NCBI GenBank assembly: GCA_016802295.1
Contig: JAESIW010000109.1
Span: forward strand, 435,368 to 499,367
Length of the DNA stretch: 64,000 bases
Source of the DNA: Brachionus rotundiformis
Lineage: Eukaryota; Rotifera; Eurotatoria; Ploima; Brachionidae
Direction of reading: 5' to 3'
Below, in pieces: positions 11,501 to 23,055 of this stretch. The translations under genes were made by a program, and so were the position numbers. Below the pieces are notes generated by a model. That model did no database searches. It was not told where the DNA came from and saw only the letters and a program-made list of their open reading frames with translations. How positions within the stretch are numbered: position 1 is the stretch's first letter; every line of letters begins with the position of its first letter.

Positions 11501-14500
11501 CATGAAAAGTAATATACTCAGAAGGGTCAGTAATGCCGCTTCTTTGCAGTTCTTTATAAATTGAATAATCACCAAATTTAATTGAGCGCAAATTATAATA
11601 CTGGACTGCCTTGATTGCATTGATTCGATCAAAACCAGGCAGCAATGGAAGAAAGATAAACACACGAAACTTTTCCTTATTTCTTAATAAAATTAATTTA
11701 AAAAAAATTATTTAAATCCAAATTATTTGTCTATTTTACTTATGAGCACTTTTTATTCTCTCTGCTATTGCTTGACCAATGCTGTTTTTGACCATGTCCT
11801 TGCTTGGATCGCAAGTGGTTATAAAAAATTGATTCTAAAAAAAATCCAATTAATACTCAATTAAGATTAATTTAAAAATTTTATAAACCTCTATGTATAT
11901 ATAGTGTTTAGCTTTTTTTATTAAGTCAACATATGCGTTTAGGATCGAAGTTTCTGTTGTTGATATACCTGCTGACCAGTCATCGACAGATCTGAGAATC
12001 TTGAATTTTAAACAAGATAATATTTTTTATAAATTTTAATTTAAATTTATAAATTTTAATATTACCTGAACACTGGACTTGTATAACTCCTCTTTTCTTA
12101 TTGTCTTATAATCGTACTTGACAGTGTCACAGTAAGATTTTGGAATAAGGTAAGGATATGAGTCCAAAAGAGGAACTTGTTCGTTCTGAAAATTTTTTTT
12201 TTAGATATTGTTTAAAAGTAATCATTTAAAGTAATTGAATTTTTGCTTTTTTTTAATTTTTATATTTTTAATACTTTTAAATATCAAAATTTAAATTAAA
12301 ATTTTATTAAAAGCAGGAAAAAATAATATTATTTCTATTATTTCAATAATGATAGTAATTAATTTAAATGGCACAATTAAGAATTTAGAACGGGTTATAT
12401 TTGATCAATCTCAATAATTACTGAAGCTATCTGCTAAAAATATATCTATTTTTTATTATTCTGTCTCTTGAATTATTTTTTATATGCTTAATTAATGATC
12501 CACCACTTTAAAAAAAACTAATTTATTTATAACTATAATATTTTTTAATTTATAACTTTTAATGAATAAAAATAAATTTAAATTTAAACTGTAGTATAAA
12601 TAAAATGATAAGAAAAAGCATTTACTTTTAGCTTTTAGTTTTAAACTATAAATTAGGTTGTGGTAGACCGAAGGAAAATTAAATCAAATTCGAGAACTAT
12701 TTTCTTTAATATATTTTCTTTAAGTTTTGATAATTTGCATTTTTAAATTTCAATTTTTCATATTTTCTTCCTAAAAATTTCAAAAAACTTTCAATAAAAT
12801 ATTTAAAAAAAAATTTCTATACTTTTTATTTTATTATAAACTTAACTGGAAGGAAACTATTTTTACTTTTAAAAATTTAATTTTATTACAGAACTAACTT
12901 AACATTTTCTTTGATTTAAATTTTAAACTTTAATTTATTTAATAGCAGAATATAAATCTTATTTTAATTTGCTAAATTAAAAATCTGGGAGTTCAAAATT
13001 AATAAATTTTTTTAACTACTATTAGTTTTATATAAATTTTTATATAAGTAATTAATTTTGCATATTACTTTGCATTGGTTCCATCTTTGGATAAAGTGTC
13101 GCGCTAAATCACGGGCTCCATGTCCAATAACAACCATACCTTGATCTCTCCAAGGCATGCGAGGAGTCTTAGTCCGGTCGAACTGATCCTTGTTGTATTC
13201 ATGGACATCTTTAAAATCTTCTTTATATGCATTCGCATAATCTTTGCCAATCCAATAGTAGTATCCATGGTCAGTATTTTTTGGCAGCTCAATGTCTTCT
13301 ATATCCAAAAGGCTCTGATTTGCTTTGCTATTTTGATGCCAGCGATCGTATATGTCATCTGTCAGATTGGTCTTTTGTTTCGACAAATAGGAAACATGAA
13401 ACATATTACCAAGCGATTTTTTACGACCCTTAACCATGTCCTATGTGCCATTTTAAAGTATGAATCAAATAAATCATCAATTTTACAAATTACTTTTTTA
13501 TTTGTGACCCATTTAACTGGCTTTTTATAATTGGAATTATTTGGTAATTTAATTGGATCAATAGGGTCATTCAAATTTGAAGAATTTGACGCATTATCAT
13601 TATTATCTTGTTTAAAATTGACTATTAAATTATTCTTTAAAAAGTATATTATTTTACCTAATTGGTTTCTGCCTTTATAAACTTTTCCATTATTTTTAAC
13701 TGGCTTTGACTGCAGGACAGTTTTTTTAGTTTGTTTTAAATTTTTGACCACAATATTTTTGGCTTCTTTTGGTTTTAGTTTATTCAAAGATTTTTCTTTT
13801 TCCAAATTGATGAAATTGTTGTTGAATGACGATTCTCTACTACCAGTATTTGTGAAAGCACTTATTAGCTTTAAGTCTGATTCATTGGTATTTTTTATTT
13901 TTAAATCTTTATTTTGCTTGATGTAAGATGTCATTGTTTGCTGTGAATGTTGATATTTATTGATATAGTGGAGTTTACTTCCTTTATCATCATTTATCTT
14001 TCATTATTAAAATAAATATAAACTGGACACTGTTTTTGATACAAAACACAAAACATAAATAAGAAATTTTAAATTTAATTTTTAAATTAATTATTTAAAA
14101 TTTTAAAAAATTTCAATTTTTGTTCTAAGATCTTAAATTTTTGAATCAATTAAAGAAATAATTAATTAATTAAGTTAAATTTGTCGGTACCAAGTGTTTA
14201 AGCAAATTCAGATTTGCCTTTTTTTGGAACGAAATTCGCTCATATTAAAAAAAGAAGACTTAAGGAAACTGAAAGCTTTATTAGAACCACCTGGCATGTC
14301 AAAGATCCGAACATGCGGTAACTTTAAATGGAGCATTGGTCTATCTTGAAGATTCGAACTGATAAAAAGACTAATGATCTACGTAAAACAAGGTGAACGG
14401 GTACCTGAAAGTTGGATATTGGAAAAGGATGAAAGTTTAAAAAAGGATTTATCATAGTAGGCGCAATGACTGGTAGAGGTACAGTTCTTCTGTTTAGAGT

Positions 14501-17500
14501 ACCATCTCGAGTTAGTTGTAATCTGAGAAAATAAATGCACAGTACTATGTCAATTATGTTTTGAAACCATTTTTTACCAAACATCATCCTCTTTGGTTAC
14601 TTAATACAGCAGCTTTCGAAAAGAATAGCAAGGAGCTTGGATGGAGTTTGGAAACTTTCTCAAGAGGTATGGTCACAAATCAACGTAAAAATGTATAAAA
14701 AGTATTTGATGTCTGAAAAAAAGATGTCGATTGGTAATTAAATTGTTCAGACATGATTACACTTTCCTTTGATTCCCAGAAACCAATTTATTATCCAAGT
14801 AGTGAATATTTAAATTGGTAATTGTGCGCTTATCTGTTTTAGGTTCTTTTTGAATTTTTTCTTAATTGAGTGAATATTTTAAGATAAAAAAAATTTTAAG
14901 TTATCATAAAATTTGATCCAAAAAGACAACGAAAAAGTACTACACAAAAGTATAAGTTCTAAAAGCAAAAATAATGATTCTGTCATAGAACCAAATTATA
15001 CCATCCATTTTCCGGATTTTAAATACAATAATTATAATTGAATAAGCTATCATACAGTGATAAAAAGTCTAATTTTTATTTATTTTACCACATTTATCAT
15101 TTTAAGTAAACCAATTATTTTTTTGCACCAATTCAAGCTGAATACTCATTCAACTTCTTTTAAATAAATAATGGTAGTTATAAATGACCATAGGTTATCT
15201 ATTGATTATCTTTTGAGATCCGGTAAATTTTATAAACATGCTTTGGTTGTCTAAGAAACAGAAAATAACCTCAAAATAAATCAATGACAAAAAGCCAGAA
15301 GCACAAAAATTAACTTATACAGCATGGTGTATCAGGTGCCAATTTAATTTTTCTCAAAATTAACCAATATCTTATCTTTAAGAATTTAAATTTAAAATTT
15401 AAATACAATTCAATTATATCAACAATTTTTAAATAAAAAAAAAAACAGAAAATAGAAATAATTTACATTTAACTCGGACTGAGAATGGACCATGATCGTA
15501 TTGGGATTTGTCAGCTGACTGTCATTTATAATTTGTGTCAAATTTTGTTTTTTGCCAAGATCAACAAGTCTATGGTGCTCATCGTCCCATCGTCCATAGC
15601 ACAAATCGATGCCGCCAATGAACGCAATTGTTTGGTCAATGACAACAAATTTTTCATGATGGGACCACATGAACACACCATCGAAAAAGTGGTCCGGATG
15701 CCTGAGAACTTTTATGTTCGGATTAGATCCTTGCTCAGTCAAAATCTGTCTTGTCCTCAAGCTCATCAAATTAATGACAAGTGTTATCTCTTTGTACAAA
15801 AGAATGTAAACTCTGACCCCTTCTTTGGCCTTGTTGAGCAGTATTTTGTCAAGTCTGTATTCCAGGTCATCAGTCGGCCGCTTAAGGTACAGCTCTGGAC
15901 ACAACCACCAGTCGGCTATGTAAATTTCTTCCTGTGCTTTGTTTAATGCTTGCATTATATGCTCCATATAAGTGGATGAGTTGACATACCATCTGGTTAG
16001 TTGGTTGGCTCTGTTCGGAGCGAAGGATTCGTACCTGAGAAAGCTCAAATCATTAAAGCATTTGCCAGAATTGCGCAACATAAGCATAATTTTCTCGAAC
16101 CACTCATTTTGTTGATGGGAACTTTTGCATTTTAAAATAAGGCTGCGTTCCAAATTTCTCACTTCAATGGCATGATATGCATTGGCCTTGATTTTCATTT
16201 TGCATTCGAAGGCACGATCAACCAGCATCACAAAACTGATCGAATAGTTAAGATATGGATTCATGTACACTATGTAGGTGTCTTTCAAACAAAACCAGCG
16301 TTTTTCGTACCAAATTTTGAGCTTCTGGCACAAAATTTGTGACTTGATGCAATTACCATACAGCTGTATGTCACCAGATTTTTTCGAGACCAAATCCTCG
16401 ATTAGTGACGGACTCAATGAGGATATAAATGAGAGTGGAGACACAGAAAGAAGGGCATGCTTAAATTCCAATGTTAATTTAAATTAAAAAATTCAAATAG
16501 ATATTTTTTTACCACTGATGGATGGTCTCTGTAAGGTGGAAAAGATAACAATTTTTCTAAATATTGTGCTAGATTTTTCTAATAAATAATTGAAAACTTT
16601 TTTTCTTAATTTACAAGTTTATATTTGCTTACACAGTGATTTGTTATTTGGTTATCAGAAATTAATGTTTCGTGCTGGTTTGGAAACATCTTTAGATTGT
16701 GGTAGATAAGGTTATTTAATTGTTGATAGATAAATTAAAATAAGTAAAATATTTACTGGCCATTCCGGTTTTATTTGATCCCTTCAAACATAAGTTTTTT
16801 TAAATATAAGAACAATTAAAAAAATTGATTATCTATTGACAATAAATATAAATTAAAGTGATCAATGCACAGTTTTTACTGATGGTCAAAAATTTATATT
16901 AGACCAAAATATTTATAAAATGTAAAATTATAACTTAATTAATTTTCAAATGATAAAAGATATCAAAATATCATATTTTAGTACTAAAACTTCAATAATA
17001 ACCAATATCAAATTATCAAATTTATGATTTGCCAAAGTTTGTCAGACTTGAGTAACTATACTCGAATTCAATTTTATCTTAAAAAATTTTTAAAAATAAA
17101 ATTTACTATTCACATTAAAAATCAAGTGAACAGAGCTACAGGAATTATCGGTCAGTTGAAAAGATCATTAAAATATTGGACCATAGAAATCTGCAGGACC
17201 CTCTACTGTGCTTACGTAAGACCCCACCTGGAATATGCCGCTGTCTCGGACCCGCCAGACGTATCAGAGGTCATACAAGAAGATTGGTCCACCAAACTTA
17301 AAGCTTTTTCTATCGAGAATCTTAACTCTTATTTTGAACTAAACATTTAACCATTTAAACAGCATTTTTCTATGTGTTATGTGCAAGGAGCTACCATAGG
17401 TTACCTCCTAGTAGGCCACCTCGGCAATCTCGTCTTGCTGTAGCTTATTTATATTATTATTATTAAGATAGATATTCATTTTTATTATCAATAGATAGAA

Positions 17501-18237
17501 GATTAATTAGATAGATAAATACTTGGGTATTCGATCTGGAGAAATTCCCAAGTTGCGCTTGGCTAATTTGAGCAAAATTTTGTGAGTTTCCTTGATTTCC
17601 CTTAAATTCCGATTGACTTGCCAAGTATACAGATGGTGCGTGAGCGTAATTGTATATCTGATATTAAAAAAAATTATAAAAGTCATTTTGGCATCTGAGA
17701 TTACATGAAAGGATGAATCATGTGAGCCATAGACTGTCTTTCGGCTCTAATGTAAACTTTGACCGGTTTTTTTGGGATAAAAATTTGCTTGGTATTGGCA
17801 TTTGGATTTAGGTGAATTTTCAAAATGTTCGATTCTAGTAATTATTGATTAAGAATTAAATTAAAATGGTACAAAGTCTACCATTTGTCTCCTCGTTCCA
17901 AGTAAAAAATGGCAAAATGTCAAATAATTTATTCACTGAATCATCTGTTTTTTTTGAATTTTCTTTAAAAAAAATTATTACTTAAGGCTTTTGGTACCTA
18001 GGCATAGTTCTAGTTAAATCCTTGAGCAACACCTACTTTAAAACAATAATTTACCTGTAACCAAGAAAAATAATAGCTCACATTTTATCAAGTACTAGTT
18101 ACAGGCGCAGAAATTATTATTTTTAATTAACAAAACAAATACAAACCGTCATTGTCCATTTTTATGGGCATACTAAAGTTGGTCTTTACGCTATTTGCTG
18201 TAATTTTATGTAATTTTAAAACTCTACTGTTTTCCAT
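8565..18237 (-). CDS. Phospholipase D (PX-PH-HKD type), paralogue A
   Basis: Predicted to hydrolyse phosphatidylcholine to phosphatidic acid at membranes. Proposed exons, 5' to 3': 18147-18237, 17882-17962, 17705-17834, 17523-17657, 16757-16781 (25 nt), 16633-16689, 16513-16578, 15467-16459, 13494-13940, 13069-13440, 12066-12185, 11889-11999, 11740-11834, 11248-11682, 10975-11191, 8565-8696; 3507 nt, 1168 aa, all phases agree. Domains: PX about 60-190, PH about 215-320, first HKD HHEKFVVID at about 463-470, a Lys/Asn-rich loop about 525-700, the conserved HFIQRWNQ block, second HKD HSKLMIVD at about 988-995. Both catalytic motifs look intact. Oddities: the protein ends in EIW, lacking the final Thr that B and C have; the PX-PH part is split into many exons; a LINE fragment sits in an intron at 17.0-17.5 kb; a sequence gap with a duplicated exon lies at 10.4-11.2 kb. 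Confidence 0.88.
8868..9000 (-). repeat. LINE 3'-end fragment, minus strand
   Basis: Read on the reverse strand it ends in a CAAGCTTGCTTATCG stretch followed by ATT/ATTATT repeats, matching in layout the 3' tails at 17380-17465 (+) and 52205-52290 (-). Lies in the last intron of PLD-A. Confidence 0.45.
9180..9480 (+). pseudogene. LINE fragment in last intron of PLD-A
   Basis: The piece near 9330-9390 reads LVRPHLEYAVGAWSPDL, the standard block downstream of the reverse-transcriptase domain, preceded by a degraded ARAYRIFGQIKKLD-like stretch. Stops on both sides; only about 300 bp recognisable. Confidence 0.6.
9565..9695 (+). repeat. Dispersed repeat, related copy at 60096-60225
   Basis: Both copies share TTTACATA.CATGTAAAG followed by TGTTACATTAAAACTAT, then GATAA.CT.TTTGAATT and GATCA.CAACT..AAGATG. 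Same orientation, 50 kb apart. Part of an unidentified mobile element. Confidence 0.6.
10394..11166 (-). repeat. Duplicated PLD-A exon on either side of the sequence gap
   Basis: 10394-10621 and 10939-11166 match over 228 bp with about two mismatches. Each carries the exon coding KCLPSDNILNFDDLKNY and its donor site. Only the right copy (10975-11191) is complete; the left is cut by the gap. PLD-B and PLD-C have this exon once. Most likely an assembly artefact (two alleles laid end to end), less likely a true tandem exon copy. Confidence 0.9.
10622..10938. other. Assembly gap (run of N)
   Basis: 317 unknown bases inside the penultimate intron of PLD-A, flanked by the duplicated exon. Confidence 1.
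12186..13068. other. Long AT-rich intron of PLD-A
   Basis: Separates the exon that ends in RWNQCK from the one starting NEQVPLL. A/T-rich with no recognisable element. Confidence 0.5.
13941..15466. other. 1.5-kb intron of PLD-A, probably holding an unidentified insertion
   Basis: PLD-B has only a ~50-nt intron at the position right after the first HKD exon, so this intron has grown. The stretch 14200-14800 is less AT-biased than its surroundings and looks inserted, but I cannot name the element; the 87-codon frame at 14324-14587 (-) matches nothing I know. Confidence 0.4.
17024..17465 (+). pseudogene. LINE fragment inside PX-region intron of PLD-A
   Basis: Frame from 17024 reads NRATGIIGQLKRSLKYW, then LYCAYVRPHLEYAAVSDP: the C-terminal LINE blocks. 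It has a 3' untranslated stretch CTCGTCTTGCTGTAGC and an ATT-repeat tail to about 17465. It lies between exons 17523-17657 and 16757-16781 of PLD-A, antisense to the gene. Confidence 0.75.
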
Positions 18238-19418
18238 CAGGAATAGAATTTCACAATACCTCAGTTGGAATTATTTTTAATTCATTAAAAACCATATTAT
18301 TGGCATAAGTTGATGATGTATAGAAAAAGTCATATAATCAAAGCAATTATTTATTATATTGTTTAAATATTTATTATTTATGGAAATCAAACGAAGTTAG
18401 TCAGCAAAAAAAATATATTTTTTTCGAGACATCTTTTAGTCTAAAACTAATATTTTTCTATTTAGGATTATATTAATTTCTTGAATTACTAAATCAATTT
18501 CTATGGTTACTTAAGAATTAAACAAATCAAAATATTTAATTGTTATTTTTAATTCCATTACATAATTTTATTAATACTCTTTGAAATTATAACTTCAGTA
18601 GTTTATTAAAATATCGATTTTAATTTTTCATTAGGAGAGAATAATTTATTACTTTTCAAACAGAAATCAAAGATAACTTTAGAATTTTATTATTTTGGGG
18701 CCATGTTTAAGTCTTTTTATTAGTTAATCAAATGAGGGAGATTTTATATTTCAAAAAATTTATTGTCTAACTTTATTATTTTTAAACAAAGAGCCTTGTT
18801 AACTTTATTTCTCCGAGCGATTAAGCCGGAACAAATTTTAGCAAAAAATTTTCAAAGATTTAACCATTCCGAGAATATTGGTTAAAGGAATGATAAAAAT
18901 TACCATAGATTTTGTTCTAGGTTTATTTAATAATTTATTTCATTAAATAAATTTTATAAATAATTAATAATTTTAACGAGCCTTGTTAACTTATTCAAGT
19001 GATTTGGCGATATTGGATCGTATTTTGTTGGAAAAAAGCTCATTAAGTGCCATTTTGTATTTATTACTAAACTTGAGGTTTTTGAAAGTTATTTTATATG
19101 ATGCCATTTAAGTTAAACACTTAAGTTATGACAAGATTTTTAAGAAAAATTTTAAAGCTAATTTTCATGTTTCGCGGTAAAATTAAAAAAACAATCAAAG
19201 GTAATTTAAAGCTTGAGTCAGCTTTTTAAAGTTATATTCTTTGCAAATGGTGACAATGAATATTTACCAAAATAAGCATCATTGGTAATTTTTTATTGAA
19301 AAAGTTTAAAAAATAATGTTTAAAAATAATTAAAAACCAATCAATCAATTACATTATATAATCAATATATTAATGAATTTTTTTTTATAATTTTTAAAAC
19401 ACGAACTAATAAAAAACA
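18238..19418. other. Spacer between EF-hand gene 3' end and PLD-A 5' end
   Basis: About 1.2 kb holding the presumed PLD-A promoter and the EF-hand gene's 3' flank. No element recognised. Confidence 0.4.
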
Positions 19419-19989
19419 TCAACATCCATTTAAAATTAAATTAATAAATTCTTTTTTATTTATTTTGTTATCTTTGTCTTTGTCAATTGATTGTATTATT
19501 TTTTGAATATCTGATTTTGTTATATTTCCTTTAAATCGGCCCATGATCAAATATAATTCTTCCTCAGTTATGTAGCCACTTGAATCTGATAAAAAAAGAT
19601 TATTTTTAATCAAATTTAATTAATTAGTTAGAGTTGGAGGGGAAAATATATAAACCTCGGTCAAAATAATCAAAAGCTGCTTCGAGCTCGCTCAAAGTGA
19701 CCTTTTTGAAAAACTGATCTGCCATGATGTTGGCAAATTCTCTGAAGTCAATGCAACCACTGCCATCTCGGTCCATCAACTTCATTAGCTGTTGTATTTC
19801 CTCGTCTGTTGCCTTGATTTCCAATGTCTCGAATACTTTTTCCAGCTCGTTGACAGATATTGATCCAGATTTATCAGCGTCAAAAAAATTGAAGCATTCT
19901 TTTAGTTCTTTGAGTTGTGCTTGGCTCAGTTTCTTAAGAGTCTCTTAGTTTTTTTTTCCTTTATTTTTAATTTCACTTACTTCACTCAT
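19419..19989 (-). CDS. Calmodulin/troponin C-like four-EF-hand protein
   Basis: Exons 19981-19989 (MSE only), 19656-19941 and 19419-19585, with GT-AG introns and agreeing phases; about 153 aa. Four 12-residue calcium loops are visible: DADKSGSISVNE, DRDGSGCIDFRE, DRDSSGYITEEE (split by the second intron) and DKDKDNKINKKE. All four start with Asp and end with Glu, so all could bind calcium. Size and spacing match calmodulin or troponin C, but identity to true calmodulin is clearly low, so this is a divergent calmodulin-like sensor. It sits on the same strand, upstream of PLD-A. A link to PLD regulation is only positional. Confidence 0.88.
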
Positions 19990-20589
19990 TTTACCAATTT
20001 TTATTTTTTGGTACAAAAAGGAATATTTGTTTTCTAAACCTAAATCGAACTAAAATATCATCATAATTTATAATAAAATAATAAATTCTTATAAAAAATT
20101 GATTCAGTTTATCAAGATTTTAAATTTCAAAAGCTTTAATTGGATTTTTTCTTTAAATAAATCAAAATGGTTCTCATGGAAACCGAACAATATCAAAAAA
20201 TATAATTAAATTTAACTTGGTGCTTTATCAGTATTTTCAGAATCTTTATCTATTATTTATTTTTAGTCACATTATCAACTATCAAAAAAATTTCTTTTTT
20301 AATAATTTAAAACTTTATTGTTACCGTTAGGAAAATATTTCACATGGTCAGTCTTAACCATTTGATAAATAAAAATTTAATAAGTCAAATTCTCTTATTT
20401 ATGAATTTTAATTACTATTTAAATCAATTCAATAATTTTTATTCAACTTGATTAAATTTTTGAAATAATTCAAAATTTTCTATGATAAAATTTATTGACT
20501 ATCTCGGCATATTTCTATACATTCTTTACATGGTAAAGTTTGGCACTACTAGTTTTTTAAAATAGCACTGGTACTATAAAGCCTTCTTT

Positions 20590-20830
20590 GAAGCATGTTG
20601 GTGTCATTGATTGTGTGCTTGGCTAAAGTCTCATTTTTAGCATCTGTGGTAAACTCACTCATTTATTAAGGACCCATCATGCAATATGGAATAACCACTT
20701 TAGAACAGATCTGAGCTTGTCTCAATGGAAACAAGTTACCAGAGTTACGTCACTGACAAAACCTTATTGCCGCTCAAAACCATAATAATAGAGTAGATCA
20801 AAAAGGTAAAAAAATACAGGAGACCTCAAT
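20590..20830 (+). pseudogene. Heavily decayed LINE fragment
   Basis: The phrase RTHHAIWNN followed by a degraded LEKVQ..VTSLTKP resembles RPHLEYAVW.P..LEKVQRRATKL of LINE C-termini. Only about 200 bp, many stops. Confidence 0.35.
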
Positions 20831-21439
20831 GAACTAGATTCAATTTTAAATTATTTATTTAATTATAAGTCAATAAGCTTAAAAATATAAAAATCCTTAT
20901 TTTGAATTTTCTAAACTTAAAATTTTACCTGTAATTTGAAAAAAAAAATCTGTTTTGGTTTTATGAATAAAATATGTATAAAAAATTATTTTTTTTTGTT
21001 TTCTTAGATTGTCAATCCACTTTAAATTCTCTAAAAATTTTGATTTCTAAATTTGTAAAGTTGTTTTAGGAACAATTAAGGAATTGGTGTATACATAACG
21101 GGTGCCCAATAATGCTTGTCAAATATAACTTTTATTAGTAAAAAAATATCATGCAGTATAGATAAACTCATGAAATTTTATCTATTTTCCAAAATAATCA
21201 TGATTTTTTTTTATTTTTACCCATGTCCAGCCCCTAGGTGTCATGCATAATCTGTGGCAAAATTGTCCTCGGTGGTTTAGAAAATTCGAGTATCACTTTG
21301 ACATATATTTTTAAAAAAATATAAATATAAAATGGATTAAAATGAGCCGTAGCATATTTTATTGGGATGATTTTTGCTTAGTTATGATTAAAAAACATCA
21401 CAATTTTAAGATTTTTTGAATAAGTGAAAATTGAGTAAA

Positions 21440-21690
21440 ATAATATCTTTTGAGAAAAGGCTTAAACTACAGCTTAAACAATAAGCCTGGTAGTAAAAGG
21501 TATGATCTTAGAAGAAACTTCAAAAACTTGGTGCTAGATAGAATAAGGAATTGTAGACAGAAGAGAGTGTAAATAGTTTAAACAGCTTTAAGGCTAAGAA
21601 TGACTGGATGGCGAAGCATAAGCAAGCTAGAGCTTTGCTAAGACTAGCAGTTGCAGTGGTAACTACGACAACAGTCTATTCCAGAAATTT
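21440..21690 (+). pseudogene. LINE 3'-terminal coding fragment
   Basis: Reads RYDLRRNFKNLVLDRI, then VNSLNSFKAKNDWMAKH: the usual last block of CR1/Jockey-like LINE proteins (the same layout ends the element at 2200-3800). Confidence 0.5.
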
Positions 21691-22530
21691 TTACAATTAA
21701 TATTTAAAATGACCACTTTTGGCGTTATTACAGGCCAAAGCTGTGTTTGACATTGATTCAATCAATTTTTGTACGTACTCAGTCGGAATCTGTAACCACT
21801 CTTGGTCTAAAACCTTTTTCTAAATGCTCAATAGAAGTTACTTTTGTGTTTACCATTTTGGAATCCATGTATGACCATAAGTTTTGGATTGGATTGAGAT
21901 CTGGTGAACGGGCACACCATGCCAGTACCTCAATTTTCTGTTCTTCGGACCAGTCGCTCACTGAGTGGTATATGCGGAAGCCCGGTCTTATTGAAAAACC
22001 CAAGCATCTTTTGGTTCAAATAGGAGTTCAACAGATGGTAAAAGATTGTTTTACAAGGTTTTAATGTTGAAAAATTGGTTAATTCGACCTGCATAAATGT
22101 TTCATCTCCAGATACCGGTTGACCCTCCATCGTTTTGTAAATTTTGGTATATTTCGGATTAAGCTTTTCATTTTTAAAGCTCTTTACTATTACTCTTGAT
22201 TTACTATTAAAGACCCCAAAATTGGACATGTCACTGAAAATATCTCTGCACCAATCACAATTAAGTCGCTGTTTTTTGTTTATCGTTTATGAAAAGAAGC
22301 GATTTTCTGACCACTGTTTGAGACTCTAAACCTTCCTTTGGAGATATATCGTTATAGTATACTTACTTGTGATAACCTCTGAGTCTTAGAATTAAAATCA
22401 GTGGCGAGTTTTTGATAACTAGATGTAGGATCTTTTCTAATCTCTCTAAAAATGTAATATTCATCCCTAAAAGTTAGCTTTCGAGGTCTACCAGAACGGC
22501 AACAACTAATATTTATTTTTCATTGAAAAA
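21690..22530 (-). pseudogene. Tc1-like DNA transposon transposase remnant
   Basis: On the reverse strand the N-terminal helix-turn-helix part (SGRPRKLTFRDEYYIFREI, near 22480) is followed by an SDMSNFGVFNSKSRV block and finally by LAWCARSPDLNPIQNLW (near 21900), the Tc1 signature around the third catalytic residue, here N-P-I-Q instead of N-P-I-E. Several stops and frameshifts, so inactive. The same 19-bp string TTGTTTTAGGAACAATTAA sits at about 21063 and 22599, bracketing the remnant. Confidence 0.75.
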
Positions 22531-23055
22531 TTAATTTTTGGCACGTTTTATATTAAAATTCTTTAGTAACTTCTCCAAAATCTGATACCATGTGATATTG
22601 TTTTAGGAACAATTAAAAAATTGTTAAACTATCACTTTGTTTAATTCTAAAATTCTAAAAAACAAACAATAAAATATTCAAGATATCAATTACTTATATG
22701 ATAAATTCATTAAACTATTTCAAAATTTTCCTTTAAATTATTTTTAAGTTGTCTTACATGAAATGAGAATTAAATGAATGGATGAGAAAAAGAATGATTA
22801 AAAAAACTTGAATTTATATTTTATTTTAAATTTATCTAAATAATAAACAAGAAGTAAATAAAAAAGATGATTTCTAATTTAAATTGTACTCAAAGAGAAC
22901 AAAAAGCCTATAATATTATAAAAAATAAGTGAAATATTTAAGATGTATCGGTAAAAGCTAAAAAAATTCACAAAGAACATTTAATTAATCATTTAGTAAA
23001 TATAATTTATCTAAAATAAAATTTTGTAAAAAATACAAGCACCTATAATAAACTC

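Noticed and set aside
13120..13530. 136-codon + strand frame with transmembrane look
   Set aside because: Antisense shadow spanning two PLD-A exons and their intron.
15485..15946. 153-codon + strand frame within the first-HKD exon of PLD-A
   Set aside because: Antisense shadow of the PLD coding exon; hydrophilic pattern and composition follow the real gene on the other strand.
15419..16471. MEFKHALLS as the start of PLD-A
   Set aside because: The ATG lies in an intron. The exon begins at HALLSVSPLSF, and upstream PX-coding exons join to it in phase.
21063..22617. 19-bp repeats as Tc1 terminal inverted repeats
   Set aside because: They are in direct, not inverted, orientation (though partly palindromic), so I report them only as flanking repeats.
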